Shown piece after piece: positions 49,221-61,330 of a stretch of 64,000 bases of DNA; position 1 is the stretch's first letter; every line of letters begins with the position of its first letter. The notes below the pieces were generated by a model. The model did no database searches and was not told where the DNA came from. It was given only the letters and a program-made list of their open reading frames with translations. Source of the DNA: Tigriopus japonicus (taxonomy: Eukaryota > Arthropoda > Copepoda > Harpacticoida > Harpacticidae). The stretch lies in the NCBI GenBank assembly GCA_010645155.1, contig JAAGOF010000115.1:372001-436000 (forward strand), read 5' to 3'. The position numbers and the translations under genes were made by a program.

Positions 49221-49286
49221 GAGAAGGAGGAGGAGAAGGAGGAGAGAAAGAGGCTGAAGGCTGAAGAATGAGAGGAGGAAGAAGAG
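49221..49286. repeat. Purine tract
   Basis: The first 33 bases (49221-49253) are all purine, GGA/GAA-rich. Only a few pyrimidines interrupt the rest. Confidence 0.85.
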
Positions 49287-49381
49287 CCGAATTAGAAAGA
49301 AGACGGACGAGAAGCAAGAAGGAACAGAGGCTGTTTGCCAGACGACGAGGTCGATCCGTTGTTGCCGTGGCCGTTGTTCAA

Positions 49382-49405
49382 GCTTCAAGCCTCAAGACTT
49401 GAAGC
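49382..49405. repeat. Inverted repeat GCTTCAAG/CTTGAAGC
   Basis: 8-bp arms with an 8-nt loop. GTTGCC upstream and GGCAAC downstream could form an outer stem. Confidence 0.7.
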
Positions 49406-50110
49406 GTTCAAGAGGCAACGACTAAGCAACGACAAGAACTTGTGTGAGTGTGTATTACACGACTTTGTTCGTGGCCTCAACAGCCCTTTAAACAAAAGAT
49501 AAGATTGCCCGGGAATGGTTGATGTGCGACGATGTTTGTTCGCATATTTCTTGTTGGACCCACCTCCAAAAGGCACAATTAGCATGAAGAAAACAAGTTC
49601 CCGTCCAAATGGGACGAGTCAAGTTGGCTTATCTTTTTACGCCTATCCCTCAGGACTCGGTAACAACAGAGTTGTGACCTCTTCATGTCACCTTTTCACA
49701 CGAACTCGGCCAAGGTTCCATGTCCTCCTTAGGCTTGAGTTACCATTTCCAAGTTGGCAAAGATATGAGTACACGATGGTTGTGAGATAGTAGAACAAGC
49801 TCTATGAGTCATGGTGTGTATGAATGCGTGAGTGCGTGCGTTTGGTTCCAAGCCTTTCTTTGGAGTCATCTGACCGTGTTTCTCCCTTGAAGACCTCGTA
49901 CATTAACTCCCTCTGATATAATCAAAGTGACCATCAAAGAGAGAGAGAAGGGGGAGAGAAGGGGGTATCCAATGGTTGTTGGAAACGAAAGAAGAGGAAG
50001 AGAAGGAGGAGGCAATGTGATTTGGACTAAATTTCATTACTTCTCGTGCTGATGGTCATTGTGCCTGGATTCAAACCCACTGTTGATCACTCGTTTAGGA
50101 CCAACCAGCT

Positions 50111-50131
50111 TGTACTGTACTGTACTGTACA
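50111..50131. repeat. (GTACT)n pentanucleotide repeat
   Basis: Four TGTAC-type units in tandem, partly self-complementary. Confidence 0.9.
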
Positions 50132-51365
50132 TACAACTAGCAAATGGTTGTGGTGCCAATGGTCAAATCGTTCAATGTCGTGATCACGGCTTCAATTGAT
50201 TGCATTCCTTCTTCAATCTCTCCTTGCTTTTCCTTAGGTTTGGCTCGAAACAAACTCAAAGACCGCCAAAAAGGGGGTCCGAATTTCGAAACTTTTTGCC
50301 GTCAGTCCCTGCAACGAATCCAATAAAATGAACTGGCTGACTTTCCCGACTAAGTAGTGAAGGTACTCGGAAAAGGCACTTTTTAGGGGAAGGAGAAGGG
50401 TCCGTGAGAATTGGTTTGGATGTTGTTGTTGAAGTGATTCTACACTACAATGGTGGAAAACGGACAAGGCGAGGAAACTTGGCGAAAGAAGACCAGGTTG
50501 GGGAGAAAAGGTTAATCAAATTTACAATTACGGGTCCAACACACGGGGTTTCCTTTATCATAGCCATGAAATGGGGTTCAGAGAGGGCTTGATTAAATGT
50601 TAGATCCACTTATTTCACAATGTACGACCGCCTCCTTCATTGATCAAGAAAGGTGATCAAATCTTGGTCTTGAACAACTTTTTTGCTGATGGGACTACAG
50701 GGTTACTTATGTTATTAGTATAAGTTATGTTTCTCTGTTAAAGTAGGCTTTAAATATTAGGCAAAATATCACCGTTCAGGTGAGAGTCTTTTCCAAAATT
50801 TATCTGTGGAAGATCAGACATTGTTCCAATATCATTAATTCGTGAAAAAGTGAAAAACAAATATGGTTCGCATCTAACGGTTCGAATGAGAGTGTGGAAA
50901 ATTTCCCAAGTCACCTCTGAAGGCTAGATTTTTCGGAGTGGTGTGGTCTTCGCCTCTGCAGAATGAATCCAGTTCAAGGATGAGGGCTTTTTTTGCGCTT
51001 GGGTGGGATGAATATGGATCAACGACACGCTCGACGAGAGGTGTCATGCAGTGATATTTCTAGGACAGAATTCGATTTGGTATTCACCCGGGGAAATCGT
51101 GCTCAGCTGCTGACGATGGCATTTGAAAGAATGTGAACTCACCACATGTTGAGAGGGAGACTTCTTGGAGGCTTATAGTCTGTGAGGGCGACGAGGCCGA
51201 CGTTTGAGCCCACTGTGCTCTAGTACTACAGAGAACTGTCCATAGAGCGGTGAACTCTGAAGGACTCAAGAAAGGAAGAGGGCTTTTTTGGTGTGGCTTG
51301 GCTCATGCTTCCGTAAAGCTTAGTGTGAGGATTTATTTTCACTCCTCGTCGTGCCAACAATTCCA

Positions 51366-51620
51366 ATGGGATCGTTGGGTTTCGCCAACCAGGCATTCTT
51401 GGGGAGTAGGTTCAAGATCGATGAAGGCCAGACCATGCGGCTGTGGATCATGAATAATGGCATTGTTTTGCTTGGTGTTGACTTTTCGAGCCGGCATAAT
51501 TGTCCAACAGGGCTGAAGGTACCCTATGGAGGAGCTATTCGGGGCAGTTTCCGTTCAATCCAAGCCCAGATGGACCTGGGTGGCTATTATATGTATTTTG
51601 ATGCTGCCAAGGATGCATGA
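51366..51620 (+). CDS. ORF of 84 residues, hypothetical
   Basis: The frame is open from 51324, directly after CTTAG, a possible acceptor. It has an ATG at 51366 and a TGA at 51618. The protein is rich in glycine and aromatic residues, with alternating polar and hydrophobic residues that would suit beta strands, and it has no leader. G at positions 1/2/3 is about 33/27/31 percent, so periodicity is weak. No competing frame of similar length lies on the other strand. The family is not recognised. Confidence 0.28.
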   Translation: MGSLGFANQAFLGSRFKIDEGQTMRLWIMNNGIVLLGVDFSSRHNCPTGLKVPYGGAIRGSFRSIQAQMDLGGYYMYFDAAKDA

Positions 51621-54441
51621 TGGATAGTCGATTTTTGTGAATACGTACAGAACAGCCATGAATGGAGAGGAATCCCAGGCGGTGGGATTTCTCATCCGGG
51701 GTTGTCGTAAACTATTGCACATCCCGGTTGGTTGGTTGTTATTTCTGGGGAGTGATGTTGCTTGCCACCAACGGAAATAGTGGGAATTTATTCACAAGTG
51801 ATTTACGCGACAGGAGGCAGAAGGCCAAAGGCCTCAAATCTGGCTCACATTCAAGATCCAAGGCCACTCCGAAGGACATGGTTCTTTGACTTTTCACCTC
51901 GTTTTCCGAACTGACTCGAGCATATCCCTGAATATCGTCCATGGCCAAAAATACGTAAAAAGAAAACTCTTACACATGTAGATCAGAATCCGAGACCGAC
52001 CGACTTCTTGGTTTCAATACCTTTTCCGAATTTCGCTTCACTACTGGACCAATTAGCGAGGATGTATGTTTGTATGTTGAAAGAGCGAGCGAGGCCAGTC
52101 GGTTGAAGCCGGAGATGATTGCATGTGTGGCCCTTGGGTCTGCTTGACGAAGTACGAATAACTTCGAATGTACGTTTTTTCATCGACTTCAGAGACCAAG
52201 TACCGAGGGCACTGACACACACAACGGGAAATTAGGAATGTTTTCCCCCAACCATGCAATCATACATCATCACAAGTCCATCATTTTCCTATAGCAAATG
52301 GCCCTTGAAAAGTTTCACTGAAGTCATTGCCACATTTCCTCGCCAAACTTCGATTCAAACGATCGGTCGGCCCGCTGATGTGCTTCTTAACGTAGTAGTA
52401 GTAGTAGTATCTTCTAGTAGGTGGTGCATGCAACCAGCGTCTTATTCCGTTCACTTCCGCGATATTCGCGCCACTCTCAAGTGATCGTAAATCAGTCGTT
52501 ATTGGGCTAGGGTCCAAATCGATCAATATTTATGGCAAATATGCCGTGGAGCTCCGCCATTTCACTGACTTGATTGACGTTTTCTGACAAGCGGATTGTA
52601 TAATCTTGTCCTCTCTTTGGACTCAAATGACTGTTGTACGTTATGGCATTGGCGTTGAATTTTAACGATCCCAGGCACATTACATATGTTCTGCATGCAG
52701 AAATGATATGAAATATCCCTATGGTGGTCATATCATCCGCAAAATGACCACATCTATGAGCTCCTTACAGTCGATTCATGTGTGAGTGTGTGTGTTCATA
52801 ATATGTAGTAAAGTAGTGTGTGCTCAGCGTAACAGTAATGTGAGTCCATAGAAGTAGGAGTAGTAGTAGCAGTTGGAGAAGGCTCAGCTGAGATGAAGAA
52901 CACTAAGCGACGGACCCGATGAAAAATGGTTCCCTGTTGGCAAAAAGTGGCATCCAGCTTCATCGTGCCAAATCGTGTAAGGAACGGTGTGTGTTTTTGC
53001 CCTCCTCAGAATTCATCAATCTGCAACGGAATTGAACATTTTTGGCCACTTTAATGAGCCATTGTCTTGGCCATGACTCTCGCGCTGGTCCGTGAGCAAA
53101 TGGAGGATCAGGATGAACAGAACATACTACTATCATGATCGGGTATGACGAGCATCGTACTTGGCTCGATGGGTTCCAACACCCTTTTGAAAGCCTTCAG
53201 GGCAATACGGTGTTCCATTCTTGGACACTGATCTTCACCACTTTTCATAATGGACAGTCTAAGCATATTTTGAAGAAGTGGACAAAGTGATCTATTCATT
53301 TCATGGCCACTTGACGTTCATAACTTCCACGAGTCTCTGCACCTTCGGAACCTCGCACGCTCGTTTTATTTCGACTGTTGTTTTTGTTCAAATGCCAGTT
53401 GGATGATGATGATGAAGAAGAATTACAGAAACCAGAGAGAGAGAGAGAGAGGTTTCATGTTTCCATTGGGCAATGTCTGGCAGAGTTGTCAAAGCTCCTC
53501 CTGACCAGGATGTGGCATTTGTCCAATTTGAAGTGTCACATATCAAAATGTGATATTTTTCCACCGCTACTGGATCAAATGAGTCAAAACGTGCATTTAA
53601 TTACAGGGCAGAGATCTTGTTGGCCTACTACTAGTACAGTATGTTCTAATATGTACTAGCTCTAGGTAGCTCCAAGTTAGCTGAACCACAATGAGAGACG
53701 GGTGAGATTGAATTGCCTTTGCACAGCTCGTCTGAAAGCGCTTTGGCATGAAATCATTTGAATGCATTCAATAACCACCTTCTGTGAAATGTCTCCACGC
53801 TAATTTTTCGATGAACCGAGGAGTCAATGCTCTTCTGTCTATGTTCTACCATGATGGTTTCCTCCCTGCGAACGTCTCATAAGGACCAGTTTGCTCTGGA
53901 ACGGAACTGGAACATTTAGGTCCAACCGAATTGAGTCGATGTCGTTGGACGGGCTCCACTCAAGCATGTTCCCTCCTAGGTTCCACGACCACCAAAGCTT
54001 GGCGATGTCAGCTTGTTGGCACACTAGACGCAGCCATTAATCACTCTTCAATTTGAAATGTTGTTCCATTTGGAAGTGAAAGGTAAATTGCCAGCGAGGG
54101 AATTGGAAGAGAGAGGGAAGGATCCGCCCGCATTCCCCCCTAGATACCACTTTCAATTCGACAACTTATCTCCTCAACTTCCGAATGGGGATACTGTCGC
54201 ATAAGCTGGCAAGAGTTCCAAATACAGGGATCAGTCAATGTGCAATTGGGTTCCAACTCAAATGGCCTTTGTCGTGAATGGCCGCTTCTCTAAGAACAAG
54301 GCCCTCGAGCCAACTTAGATGGAGGCAAAGTGAGTTTTATTGCCCTTTTTTGCCCACCACCCCGAGCTCCCCATCTTTGCCCAAGTGTATAGTCGCTTTT
54401 ATCGACGCCTTTCAATAAAATTAGATTTCAGTTACATATGT
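51621..54441. other. No supported gene
   Basis: Trinucleotide and GA repeats, and short frames only. Confidence 0.55.
53403..53453. repeat. GAT and GA microsatellites
   Basis: A GAT run at 53403-53414 is followed by a GA run ending near 53452. GTA-type runs lie nearby at 52390-52408 and 52850-52870. Confidence 0.85.
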
Positions 54442-54789
54442 TTACAAGCCCCATGGACATATTTTACGATCCACGACCAACGGCGGTGGTTCATATTTTT
54501 CGATTTTTTTCAGAGGCGTGAATGCCAGCAGAGCTCGACAACATTTTGACATAGTTGGGCCCTTGTCTTCTTTTTTTGGGTGGTGTTTGTATGTAAGTGG
54601 GCTGGTTGGGAGTTGGAAAGAAATCCTATGGCGATCTAAGGTCACCCGAAAATTTAGGGTCAAGACGGAATGATGAAAGATCTTTGCTCTTTTCTCCTTC
54701 CAATCTTTTTGGCTCGCCCCCATTCCTTCAAACGAAACGAGCTGCTCCGCACTCCGAAGAGGATAAAAAAATACAAAGACAAGGGTCAT
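54442..54789 (-). CDS. ATG-started ORF of 115 residues with hydrophobic start, hypothetical
   Basis: ATG at 54789 starts a frame ending in TAA. The first ten residues (MTLVFVFFYP) are hydrophobic but too short to be a convincing signal peptide. The rest is basic with many lysines and prolines. G at positions 1/2/3 is about 23/17/24 percent, giving no coding bias. A plus-strand frame (54597-54908) overlaps it. Listed because of the ATG start and length only. Confidence 0.2.
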   Translation of the reverse strand: MTLVFVFFYPLRSAEQLVSFEGMGASQKDWKEKRAKIFHHSVLTLNFRVTLDRHRISFQLPTSPLTYKHHPKKEDKGPTMSKCCRALLAFTPLKKIEKYEPPPLVVDRKICPWGL

Positions 54790-56164
54790 TTGTAAGCGAC
54801 GTCACAAGATGGTTGAAAAATGATGCTCGACTTGGTAGTTTGGGGTTGGCTTCATTTCTCATCAAACCCTCTCATTCTCTCGGTCCGATGCACATTTCAT
54901 TGCAATGATGATTGGCTGTTACAAATCTCTGGAGCAGGTCCATTCATGGACAAACCCACTTGGTCTCTCGGACTTATTTCTCCTTCTTCATCCATCCAGC
55001 ATCCAATGCAATGCGCTTCAAATCCAAATCTTGATGAGAAGCATTATCGATCGTGATTGTGAAAAAAAGGTACTCGAGTGAGCAGGAGTGAGTGGTAGTT
55101 GTAGATGTTTGTCGGTAGAACAAGTTCGATCGATTCGAATCTACTAAGGCCTGGTTCCCAATGTTTTGGCAGCTGTGCAATGTGCTCTCAAGCCATGAAA
55201 TGAAGCAATCATGCATTCGAAAATATGAGAGGAGGCTCTATAAAAGTTCGTTCGCCTAGAGCCTGCCATTCGTCCGAGTCGGAATAACGAACCCGGGCTA
55301 CGATGAAAAAAGTTATCCCCACGAAAGGCCAAACCCAAGACCAAGAGAAAGCATGCTCATTCCTCTTCCAATTGTTGTTTTTCTCCACGTATTTCATCAC
55401 TAATAATAGTAAACACATTGTCACACCCTCTCGAGTAAATAAATGTACATAAGTACAATCTCGTCTGATTTTGCTCCAAAAGTTCTCACTGAAATAAATT
55501 GCCATCGGCTATTTGGTCGGGTACCAAATTTCTTCGAGTACAGAGAGATATTTTTCCCGTCGGGTTTTGGTCGGATTATCCCTTCAAGTTTAAATGGGGT
55601 GAATCCATAAATAGATCTGAGTGCACCGCTCGTCTTTCGTTTGTCCAGAAGTATTTTGACCGCAATCAAGCGAAGTTGGAGCCAAAGAGGAATGAAGAGG
55701 CCATCTGATATCTGACCCGTTGGTGCCAAGACAAATCGTCTTTTGACGAGATTGTAGGATTACTTCCAGCCCAGTCCAGTGTATACTATACCATGATGGT
55801 GTGGCTCTGAGAGGAGACATTTGGACCCCTCGGTGGCTCAAAGTTCACCTCACCAATTAAGTTGTACGATACACCTTCGGAAGATGCTGACGATGGATTA
55901 ACAATTAAACAAGAGAGGACAGGTGTATCTTGGTTTCTCAGAAAATTCTAGGGTAGCCGCGAGAAGTGTCGACGTACATTGGATGGTTTAATAATGAATG
56001 GAAACGTTGGCGACTAATATGTACAGTTTTTCCTGCTCGACGTTTGAGTCCAACTCCAACTGGATGGCGTGGTATGAATCAAAAAGGCTGTAAAATAAAT
56101 GTCATGACTGGCTACTCTGAATCATTATTCGGATCTCAAGTAGGATCTCTTGAAATACTCGTAC

Positions 56165-56190
56165 ATGGTGGTAGTGGTGGTGGTAGTAGC
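56165..56190. repeat. (GGT)n-type repeat
   Basis: Imperfect GGT/AGT repeat of about 25 bp. Confidence 0.75.
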
Positions 56191-57385
56191 AATAGCACCC
56201 GTTTGTGATAGTAATAATCATAATGGTTGGTTGCAAACATTCAAGCATTCAACCCACCACGAGGAAGGATTTGACGTCATTTTTCGCGCTAAATTTGAAC
56301 GCGGATGTTTTTCAAAAGGATTTACAGAGTCATCCTTTGAAAATAACAATTTTGAGGTTGCTTGTAGTGAATGCCAGATGATTGGATTGGAATCCATGCT
56401 TTTGTTAAAAGAGATCAATAATCTGCTTTGATCGTGACACCGAAGCAATCCACCGATCAATATTTGGCTGTCTTGAAATAATACCTACTCTTCTTCATCA
56501 AGTTTTGGGAAAAGGAAACGTTGGAATGAAATACTGCCAGAGCAACAACGATTCTGTGAGAATTCAGAGTACAGCTTTGACCTTGGGGGTTCTTGAAACA
56601 AGAACAGAGATCTCCCGCTGATTGAAGCTCTCAAGACATGAATTATAAGGTTACCCGCGATCACCACATTCTTTCTGCGTCTTCTTTTTGGGGAGAAGCT
56701 TGGGGTGTTTAAAGCTAAAAAAGAATTGAAATTCCTTCTTCATTTTTGGTAGTCAAACTTTAAAAGGAATATGGTTAAAATTATAACTGGATAGATTTGT
56801 ACACCTCTACAAAATTGAGCCCCATATCACGTTGATTTGTTTTTGTCAGGTATGGTATGGGAAACATGAATGCGCTTTCATCTAAAACAATTGCGCATTG
56901 CCAAGAAGCATTTCGCACCTTGGGAAAAATGTTTAATGATCCATTCATGGAAAGCATGAGTACTTTATATCGTCTAACAAAGCTAATGGTTTTTCATATA
57001 ACTGTGTCCATCTTGCCTTGACTGAGCGACTCAATGAGTCATGGCTGATCTTTTTGCGATCATTGTTTTGAGAAATCATCCAACTCTCGCCCCTCTAGCA
57101 ACTCTCTGTTGACCAGTTGTTCATTTTCAGGGTTCATATTTGTCGGAAATGAAACGTTTTGTTCATCCGACATTGGCAACGATGGAGTTCTAGGAGAGAG
57201 ACTCTCTTGGAATGGGAAAATGTGTACCCGCTATCGACTCTAGTTGTTGTTTGTGACCACCTGAATGTCTCCTAACCCCAAAATACATTACTTAAATATC
57301 CATTACCATGATGGCATGGAAAGGGCTCTCATGCTGAGCTTCCAACACACTAACCAACCCACAAAACCAGCTTGCTACAGAGCGC

Positions 57386-57436
57386 TAACCAACCAACCAG
57401 CCATTCAGCCAGCCAACCAACCAACCAACCAACCCA
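57386..57436. repeat. (AACC)n microsatellite
   Basis: AACC units interrupted by CAGCC. This is the same family as the GGTT arrays, on the other strand. Another copy is at 59369-59389. Confidence 0.95.
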
Positions 57437-58890
57437 CCTCCTCTGGTGACAACTGACTTTGTGGCCAAGTTGTCTCTTCTTGAAACCCCTTAATCCACCT
57501 CAAAGCACCAATTCTTGCTAGGACTTGCAACCCATAATATTGGAACAGGAAACGCTTTCAAGACGTTCCTCGTAAAACGAAAGACTCGATACGTTGTTTG
57601 TGGACAAAAGTCCAGTGAGTGAGTCTGTCCAAAAGTCATTCCATTCGATTTGAGCTGGAATCGAGTCCATCATTAAGAAAGAGCGACGAGGTCATTCGTC
57701 TGAATAAGGGCAATCCCTTAAAACGCAAGGAGTTTGATGCACGAATGGATCTGGTTAACGGCCATTGAACACATTCTCATCGCTCACCAGATAGCGTGTG
57801 GAGGGCTACTGAGTACCTAACTTGAAGCAATGACTGTGTGTATTGTGTTATGGTGTAGTAAGTAGTACATCTAAATTACCCGATACACGAATTCCACGGG
57901 CTTCCGTTTTGAATGACAGTAGAATTGGGGTTGACCAGAGAAAGTAAACAGAGACCACTTTAAAAATCAATGCTCGTGACCGTCTGTGCCTTCGCTGTTC
58001 AAGCACTGAGGGAATAATGGACGGAATGCTTGGCTCAGAGGTGCTTTTTGCTCAGACTGACAGTGTCAATAGTGATAATGTGCTTACTTTATGGTGTCCA
58101 ATGGGTACTAGAAACTCAAACAAACCCCGTCAGAAATGGGTTGTTGTGGTTGTTACTCCCGCTGACAAAACCTCGTCAAGGCTCAAGTAGACGACGACCA
58201 TGAGCAACCATGATCGACTCTAAGCAAAGATTGATAGGGTATTCTTGTCAGAGGCCGTTTTGGAGGATTGCATGACAATAGTTTAATCCGAAATAACCAT
58301 CACCTCGGCGATGAAGCCTAAACATTGAAACTTGGACTGGAAAATAGATGGGTGGATCAATGGACCGATCTTTCCGAAGGATCTTCAGACAAAACTGAGC
58401 ACCTAAATCATCATCACGGTGATCATCATCTTGGTTTTGCTGTGAGTTCACGAGTCCACTGAACTAGGGGTTTGTGTGTCTGTCTGTCTATCTATTCATC
58501 GTCGGACTGGCAACACCATTGAAACCTTTTTAAAAAGCCCAGCAAAAACCTGGCCTGCTCAGAAACACAATGGAATGTGTTTCAACTCGAAGCAAAGCAA
58601 TTCGGCCCTCGACCCTTTTTTCCCCTTAACTGTTGAAAAATTACGTGAATATTGACAATAGTCAGCAAGCAGCCCACGGCCCTATCTAGCTGTTTGGCAA
58701 CCTTAATTTTGGTTGGTTGATGGAATGGGCGTAATATTGAATTTGGATCCGTTCGGATTGCAACAAAGTGATGGCAACGGCCGATCAGTGTGGAGATAGC
58801 AGATGCAGTTTTTGTTATCTGTCTTTGTGGAAAACGTACGTAGTACAGGAAATTGGCCGCAACGTTGTTTCACTCATTCCTCTCAAAGTG

Positions 58891-58919
58891 GAAGAGGAGG
58901 AGGAGGAGGAGGAGGAGGA
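58891..58919. repeat. (GGA)n microsatellite
   Basis: About nine GGA units. They create poly-Gly or poly-Arg in overlapping frames. Confidence 0.95.
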
Positions 58920-60104
58920 ATCGACGACGTCCATATGCCAATGAGCACCGATCTGAACCCGAGGCTAGATCCAGGCTTCCAAGTTCACCGTTTCAAACTG
59001 ACAGTGGTCATCAATTCTGTTCAGAGCTTTTCGAATCCGAACTCGGGAAGCAATTTCACGCTATTTTCAGAGCACTTCCGACGAGTCAATGATCCAACCA
59101 GATTGGTGAATCTGTGAGTTGTCTCTGATTATGTGGCACACCTTGAATGAACCTTGCTTTGGGCGTAGTGCACCGATCATCTATATTACCTGCCACTAAT
59201 TTCCTGTTTTCGACGGAGTCTCCTCCGGTCTTCCACTCTCGAATTGGTTGTAATTAAAGTTTTTAATTTTTTCTTTCTCGTTCTCTCCCGTTCTCGTTGG
59301 TGGAGAATGTGCATGGACATGACGAGCTCGTTGGGATCCAAGGAATGCCATATTTCCACCTCGAACCTCAACCAACCAACCAACCAACTCACTTCATGGA
59401 GGACCGAACTTTTTGACGCCACCACTGAATGCACCTACTACAAGTATACTATGTCGTAGAATGTACGTACATAGTCAACCAATCAGGAAATCAAACTCAT
59501 TGAAGTCGTGTGAATTTTCGAAGCGGTCCTGACGTTCCCGGAGAAGTCTTATGTCCGCTCGAATCTTCACCTGGCCCCGGTGAAGGAAGACGAAAAACTG
59601 GGATATTATCCCTAATCATAGCTTTGAGCCATTATTAGTCATGCCTCCGCACCACATTCAGGCATCTAACCTCCATCCTGCAGGGCACCAGAGAATAACC
59701 CAACCAGAGACACAGACACAGAGAGAGAGTCCTTCGTTCGTTAGTCATTTGTAGTAATTTCAGAAATCCTGTCGTCCCACTTTCTTCAACCCTTGTTTCC
59801 CAATCAAACAGACACGCAGTCAGCCAATTCGAATCAATTTGAGATTTGAGGAGGGGACAGGGCCAGAGCATGGAGACCAGCTCGGACACATAATTGTGAC
59901 AGAATAAACTCAAACGAGGTCGAGACCGAGGAAGAGGGCTGCCTGCCATTCCAGGGACAAATCCCGAATCGGGTGGTGATTAGCCGATATCCCGTGTTGA
60001 AATGGACATCCATTGTGAGCCATTGTGCCCTCAATAAACAAGCTGTTCATGTGTAATAAAAGATGTTGTAACAATGTAACACCAATGTACTTGGAGTCCG
60101 CACA

Positions 60105-60470
60105 ATGGGGGCCTTTGATAAGGTCAATCTCTTTGTTGTTTCATTTGAGTACCGCCATTCCAATTTCAGCGGGACCATGCCTATTGATGAGGGGCGATGT
60201 GTAATTATGAAAAGGCAACTTTTGAAGTGTTATTGCCTCTCAGTCATCGTAAACCTGACTGAAACCCCCCAGTTGAGCGAGCCCAATGGGTCCAAAGCGA
60301 GCGGCGGTCGTGGCGACGTGATGACCGAAAAACTTGCAAGATTTCAGAGGGGACTTCGAGGGTCTTCATCACCGCAAAACCTATTCACTCGCTCTCCCCT
60401 CTCGTCAAAGTGCTCTGGCGTTTACTACGTTCATAACAGAATGGAAAATGGCCCTCTCATGAAGGGTTGA
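60105..60470 (+). CDS. ATG-started ORF of 121 residues, hypothetical
   Basis: ATG at 60105 has a favourable context (CACA ATG G), and the frame ends in TGA. G at codon positions 1/2/3 is about 27/23/23 percent, only slightly biased. The middle holds a glycine-rich GGRGDV segment; RGD can bind integrins, but alone it means little. There is no leader or clear membrane helix. The family is not recognised. Confidence 0.24.
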   Translation: MGAFDKVNLFVVSFEYRHSNFSGTMPIDEGRCVIMKRQLLKCYCLSVIVNLTETPQLSEPNGSKASGGRGDVMTEKLARFQRGLRGSSSPQNLFTRSPLSSKCSGVYYVHNRMENGPLMKG

Positions 60471-61330
60471 ACCCAGTCTTTAAATAATTAGTCGTGATTT
60501 TGCCTTTGGAGGCTGCGTTTTTTTGACGTTTCGAGCCTGTTTTGGCCCACCAGACGATCAAAACCTTGTTACAATTAGCTTGATGACTAATACATGTACA
60601 TGTACAACGAAATGGTAATTCCTTCAAAGCTTGTTCATAATGACGAGCAGGATGGTGTATCGATTAGGGGCGAGGACAAGGCACTCATGAAGAATAGAGG
60701 TGGTCTGGTCGGATCGTGGGACCTTGGTGATTGCGCTTTTTGCTCGTTACCCTGAATGTCTTATTAGCGTGGCTACTGCTTCTTATCTTAAGGGCTATCT
60801 CTCCCCTCTTATACTAAAAAAAGAGGTCCGCTCGTGTACATGTGCACATGTACCCGAGTGTATGGAGTAATGACAAGCGCAAGAGGGTTCCTTTGACTTT
60901 AATTATGCCAATTTTAAGCCTTCAACAACAACCCCTTGTTCAAGCAGCCAGAGGGACGAGATTCGTACACATCCTGCCGAAACCAGTGCAGTTTCCAAAG
61001 GGTGACGTGACGTGATGAGCCAAAGACATTTGAATGAGAAGGCTAACTTTTATTTACCCTCTTCCACGAATGGACGAGACCATCTTCACATTGACGAGAC
61101 GGCTAGATTTACAGATCTGTTGGCTGGAAAAGCCACTCGAGAGCACCATCTTTGGTTCAATTTTGCTGAAGGCTAAAGACAGATCTCACTATTGGAGTGC
61201 CTGTGTGTGTATGTGTGGGTAAAGGGTGGAGGAAATTGTCGACGTATGGGCAACAACTCGAGCTGAAAAAGTGGAGTCCAAGTCCAAGAACGAGAGAACA
61301 CGAAGAGCGGGGGAAGAAGTCATTGGGCTC
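60471..61330. other. No supported gene; palindrome at 60831
   Basis: Lies downstream of the minus-strand gene's stop. Apart from the palindrome and a TACATGTACATGTA word near 60592, nothing stands out. Confidence 0.55.
60831..60858. repeat. 28-bp palindrome with one mismatch
   Basis: The central 18 bp (60836-60853, GTACATGTG and its complement) is perfect. CTCG/CGAG extend it past one mismatched pair (60835 with 60854). Confidence 0.85.

Larger units (their letters stand above)
43583..51323. other. Repeat and low-complexity DNA, no supported gene
   Basis: It holds GGAT/GGTT, GT, GAA and GTACT repeats, the purine tract, and a 12-bp direct repeat (CTTGGTCTTCCT) near 48143. A minus-strand stretch at 48512-48600 lies between TATTACAG and GTAAGT, but all three frames are open, so no product is proposed. 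Confidence 0.5.
54790..60104. other. No supported gene
   Basis: AACC, GGA, GGT and TCTG repeats. CTCTATAAAAG near 55236 is a TATA-like word with no associated ORF. A plus frame at 58803-59117 ends near a GTGAGT donor but crosses the GGA array and has a rival frame. Confidence 0.5.

Noticed and set aside
57386..57436. Spaced repeats considered as a CRISPR array
   Set aside because: It is a plain AACC microsatellite without regular spacers, in eukaryotic DNA.
58803..59117. Plus frame ending near a GTGAGT donor
   Set aside because: It crosses the GGA array, and an equally long frame overlaps it, so no product is favoured.
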